Shown here in pieces: positions 12,179 through 14,313 of a stretch of 14,313 bases of DNA. Made by a program: the position numbers and the translations under genes. A model generated the notes under the pieces. The model searched no databases, was not told the DNA's origin, and saw only the letters and a program-made list of their open reading frames with translations. Each line of letters starts with the position of its first letter. The stretch's first letter is position 1. The stretch is from assembly GCA_016234305.1 (NCBI GenBank), contig JACRFM010000082.1:1-14313 (forward strand). Direction: 5' to 3'. Origin of the DNA: Candidatus Kerfeldbacteria bacterium (lineage in GTDB: Bacteria > Patescibacteriota > Patescibacteriia > Veblenbacterales > UBA10138).

Positions 12179-13984
12179 ATGCCCAGTAACAAAATCTCAC
12201 CCTTCATTGCTATTATTGATTTTGGCTCGCAATACAGCCATCTTATTAGCCGAACCTTACGCGACTTAAACGTGCCTAGTAAAATTTTTACGCCCCAAGT
12301 AAGCCTCCAGAAATTAACTAACGCCGGCGGCCTTATCTTATCCGGCGGACCGCGCAGTTTGTTAAAAAATCCCATTGAATTCAATTCTAAAATCCTATCC
12401 CTAAACGTGCCAATCTTAGGTTTATGCTACGGCCATCAACTATTGGCCGATTTTTGGGGAGGTAAATTAAGCGCCGGCCAAACACGTGAGTATGGCAAGG
12501 CCCGACTAACTATCGCTAAACCACATCGCCTATTTGCTAAAGTTCCTAAAACCACTGAGGTCTGGATGAGTCATGGCGACAGCGTCATTAAATTACCACC
12601 GGGTTTTATTACCCTGGCCCAAACCAAACATCTGCCCATCGCCGCTATGGCCAGCACTACCAAACCGATCTTAGGACTCCAATTTCATCCCGAGGTTCAT
12701 CATACCAAATACGGCCGGATTATTTTAAATAATTTTGCCGCGCGCCTTTGCCATCTCAACGCCACTACTCGCCTGGCAACCCTGACGCTAATTGAACAAC
12801 AAATCAAACAACAAGTCGGCTATAAAAAAGTTTTTCTGTTGGTTTCAGGCGGAGTTGATTCCACGGTGGCTCTAGCTTTACTTAACCAAGCTTTAGGTAA
12901 AACCAAGGTCTACGGCTTACACATTGACACTGGATTATTGCGGTTTAAAGAACAAACTCAGGTTGCTAAACTTTTACGCGAGGCTGGTTTCACTAACTTA
13001 CACACTATTAAAGCCGACCGACAATTTTTGAATCATTTAAATAAAGCTTGGCAACCTGAACATAAGCGCCAAATTATTGGCCAAACTTTTGTGACCGTAG
13101 CGAACCAAACCATGCAAAGACTCAAACTTAATCCTAGAGAGTGGCTCCTCGGGCAAGGCACAATTTATCCTGATACGATTGAATCAGCCGGCACCAAACA
13201 CGCTGCTAAAATAAAAACCCATCATAACCGCGTTGGCCTTTTGCAAAAATTTGCCCGTCAAGGACTGCTTGTTGAACCACTCAAAAACTTATATAAAGAC
13301 GAAGTCCGTACTTTGGGTAAAGAGTTAGGTTTACCTAATGAACTAATTTGGACACATCCCTTTCCCGGGCCAGGACTAGCTGTCAGGCTGCTTTGTTTAA
13401 ATAAAGTGGAGGCCAAACGACTGAATGCTGACAGACACAAACTACCAAATATTCTCCTGACCAAATACGATTCACGCCTGCTGCCCATAAAAAGCGTGGG
13501 CGTACAGGGCGACGAACGCAGCTATGCGCGGCCCCTGGCCGTAGACGCGTCTTACCATCGGGCCGCTACCATCCATAAATTAGCCAACGAATTGACTAAT
13601 AAATATCAAGTTATAAATCGCGTCCTGCTAAAAATCGCCGGACCAAAACTAAATGCCGGGCAAGCTTATCCAGCCTTTTTAACCAAACCCCGTATTAAAC
13701 TTTTACAAACTATTGACCACTTAATCACTACTGAAATCAAACGAGCCAAAGCATATGGCAAACTCTGGCAATGCCCAGTCATACTTATCCCTTTCGGCCG
13801 TAAACATCGCTCTAGTATAGTTTTGCGTCCGTTTGCCTCGCGCGAGGCTATGACTGGCGAAGCCTACCTTTTGTCGCCGAGATTAATAAACACCATTACC
13901 GCTAAAATCAAGGGGCTTAAGGCTATTGATTATATATTTTATGACCTGACTGACAAACCTCCCGGCACGATTGAATGGGAATAG
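12179..13984 (+). CDS. guaA: GMP synthase (glutamine-hydrolysing), long form
   Basis: GuaA aminates XMP to GMP using glutamine and ATP. The N-terminal class I amidotransferase domain (about 1-190) has GGPRS, catalytic C83 in LGLCYGHQ, and H170/E172 in FHPEVHH. The ATP-pyrophosphatase domain has the P-loop LVSGGVDST (221-229), LLGQGTIYPDTIES and FPGPGLAVR. The protein ends in KPPGTIEWE. At 601 residues it is about 80 longer than E. coli GuaA (525). The C-terminal part carries GVQGDERSY, CPVILIPFGRKHRSS, RPFASREAMTG and YDLTDKPPGTIEWE, which resemble the extended dimerisation region of human GMP synthetase. Divergent guaB supplies its substrate XMP. The start is fixed by the promoter 3 nt upstream; there is no Shine-Dalgarno sequence. 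Confidence 0.97.
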   Translation: MPSNKISPFIAIIDFGSQYSHLISRTLRDLNVPSKIFTPQVSLQKLTNAGGLILSGGPRSLLKNPIEFNSKILSLNVPILGLCYGHQLLADFWGGKLSAGQTREYGKARLTIAKPHRLFAKVPKTTEVWMSHGDSVIKLPPGFITLAQTKHLPIAAMASTTKPILGLQFHPEVHHTKYGRIILNNFAARLCHLNATTRLATLTLIEQQIKQQVGYKKVFLLVSGGVDSTVALALLNQALGKTKVYGLHIDTGLLRFKEQTQVAKLLREAGFTNLHTIKADRQFLNHLNKAWQPEHKRQIIGQTFVTVANQTMQRLKLNPREWLLGQGTIYPDTIESAGTKHAAKIKTHHNRVGLLQKFARQGLLVEPLKNLYKDEVRTLGKELGLPNELIWTHPFPGPGLAVRLLCLNKVEAKRLNADRHKLPNILLTKYDSRLLPIKSVGVQGDERSYARPLAVDASYHRAATIHKLANELTNKYQVINRVLLKIAGPKLNAGQAYPAFLTKPRIKLLQTIDHLITTEIKRAKAYGKLWQCPVILIPFGRKHRSSIVLRPFASREAMTGEAYLLSPRLINTITAKIKGLKAIDYIFYDLTDKPPGTIEWE

Positions 13985-13995
13985 ATATTATTTCT

Positions 13996-14033
13996 TTGTG
14001 TCAATTTTTCACGGCCGTGAAAAATTGACACAA
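13996..14033. repeat. 38-bp perfect palindrome downstream of guaA
   Basis: Nineteen bases at 13996-14014 are exactly the reverse complement of 14015-14033, with CGGCCG at the centre. It begins 11 nt after the guaA stop. No T-run follows the stem, so as an intrinsic terminator it is atypical, although it probably marks the transcript end. TTGACA occurs on each arm pointing outward. It lies just before remnants of an IS30-type element, a family known to prefer palindromic targets. Confidence 0.75.
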
Positions 14034-14080
14034 CCATAACAATAAAATATCACATAAAGTGAGTTCAACAAGTAAGTGCA

Positions 14081-14103
14081 ACACTTTGAGATAATCAAAG
14101 TGT
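14081..14103 (+). promoter_or_regulatory. Hairpin abutting the IS30-type transposase start
   Basis: ACACTTTGA (14081-14089) and TCAAAGTGT (14095-14103) are perfect 9-bp arms around GATAA, ending at the base before the ATG at 14104. Together with TTCAACAAGTAAGTGCAACA just upstream it probably belongs to the left end of an IS30-type element and may shield the start from read-through translation. Confidence 0.45.
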
Positions 14104-14214
14104 ATGCCATATCAACATCTATCCATAGAAGAAAGAGAAACTATACAGCTAATGCTTTGGGACAAACAGTCCTTATACTTCCCCCCAAAATTCAGACAAC
14201 CTGCTAAGATATAA
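14104..14214 (+). pseudogene. IS30-family transposase N-terminal remnant
   Basis: From the ATG the frame reads MPYQHLSIEERETIQLMLWD and continues KQSL, which matches the N-terminal helix-turn-helix start of IS30-family transposases (YxHLTxEERxxIxxLL...G.S). The expected continuation (IA..LGRS.STISRE) is absent: after about codon 24 the sequence changes to C-rich DNA resembling an IS3-type end, and the frame stops at 14212-14214 after 36 codons. The gene is therefore broken at about 14173-14175. The rest may resume beyond the window, on the far side of the second insertion. Confidence 0.65.
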
Positions 14215-14313
14215 AATATGGGAAATATCAAACGCTCTCATCCACCCGGCTTTAAGGCTAAAGTTGCTTTGGATTTAATCAAGGAAACCGATACCGTTAG
14301 CGCCCTCTGTTCC
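14174..14313 (+). mobile_element. Left end of an IS3-type insertion sequence (continues past the window)
   Basis: TATACTTCCCCCCAAAA from 14174, then TTCAGACAA, resembles IS3-family terminal inverted repeats (TGTACTGACCCCCAAAA...GACA style), and an OrfA-like frame begins about 45 nt later. The right end, OrfB and the duplicated target are outside the window, so boundary and family are provisional. Confidence 0.55.
14218..14313 (+). CDS. IS3-family transposase OrfA (N-terminal fragment at window edge)
   Basis: The 32 visible codons read MGNIKRSHPPGFKAKVALDL and then IKETDTVSALCS, matching the opening of IS3/IS911-type OrfA proteins (...PxFKAKVALEALKGEKTxxELA), a helix-turn-helix DNA-binding protein that helps the OrfAB transposase recognise the element ends. 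The gene runs off the right edge. In this family OrfB is usually produced by a -1 frameshift, which cannot be checked here. TATAAA (14210-14215) lies only 2 nt before the ATG; whether it acts as a -10 box is unclear. Confidence 0.7.
   Translation, partial: MGNIKRSHPPGFKAKVALDLIKETDTVSALCS

Noticed and set aside
1..14313. CRISPR array or tandem direct repeats with spacers
   Set aside because: No regularly spaced identical repeats were found; the recurring motifs are low-complexity or palindromic.
1..14313. UGA recoding, as in some Patescibacteria (Gracilibacteria, SR1)
   Set aside because: All genes read full length with the standard code and end at expected family lengths.

Overview
This window looks like chromosomal DNA from a small-genome, AT-leaning bacterium, most plausibly a member of the Candidate Phyla Radiation (Patescibacteria/Parcubacteria-like). 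The reasons are compact housekeeping genes, few Shine-Dalgarno sequences, promoters lying almost on top of start codons, low-complexity 'CTAAATCC'-type intergenic DNA with GC-rich palindromes, and divergent or shortened versions of standard enzymes. The lineage is an inference from style, not from a database match. The standard code is used; no UGA recoding is needed to read any gene.

Left part (1-4400, all minus strand): the N-terminal part of an HU-type DNA-binding protein cut by the window edge; a YmdB-type phosphodiesterase downstream of RNase Y (the rny-ymdB pair known from Bacillus); then about 885 bp without a convincing gene, holding several hairpins and GC-rich palindromes; then clpP with its own terminator and an apparently leaderless promoter. 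Middle (4411-7767, minus strand): infB, rbfA and an NrnA-type DHH phosphoesterase form a translation/RNA-turnover operon driven by a near-consensus promoter at 7813-7841. Back to back with it, on the plus strand, is a second DHH-family protein (7964-9106) that has lost several metal-binding residues.

Right part (9193-13984): tRNA-Ile with the rare anticodon UAU, a Nudix hydrolase whose 3' end runs 23 nt into a tRNA-Val(GAC) gene, an endonuclease/exonuclease/phosphatase-family protein and a terminator. Then come guaB (IMP dehydrogenase without CBS domains, minus strand) and guaA (long, eukaryote-like GMP synthetase, plus strand). The 421-bp gap between the last two carries low-complexity repeats and a 139-bp MITE-like inverted repeat, and guaA has a consensus promoter placing the transcript start about 3 nt before its ATG. 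Together guaB and guaA convert IMP to GMP.

Extreme right (13985-14313): a 38-bp perfect palindrome, the first codons of an IS30-type transposase, and directly after them what appears to be the left end and OrfA start of an IS3-type element, suggesting one insertion sequence nested inside another. No CRISPR array, phage module or defence system is visible. The most noteworthy items are the degenerate NrnA paralogue, the tRNA-Ile(UAU), the leaderless promoters, the gene/tRNA overlap and the unusual GuaA/GuaB forms.
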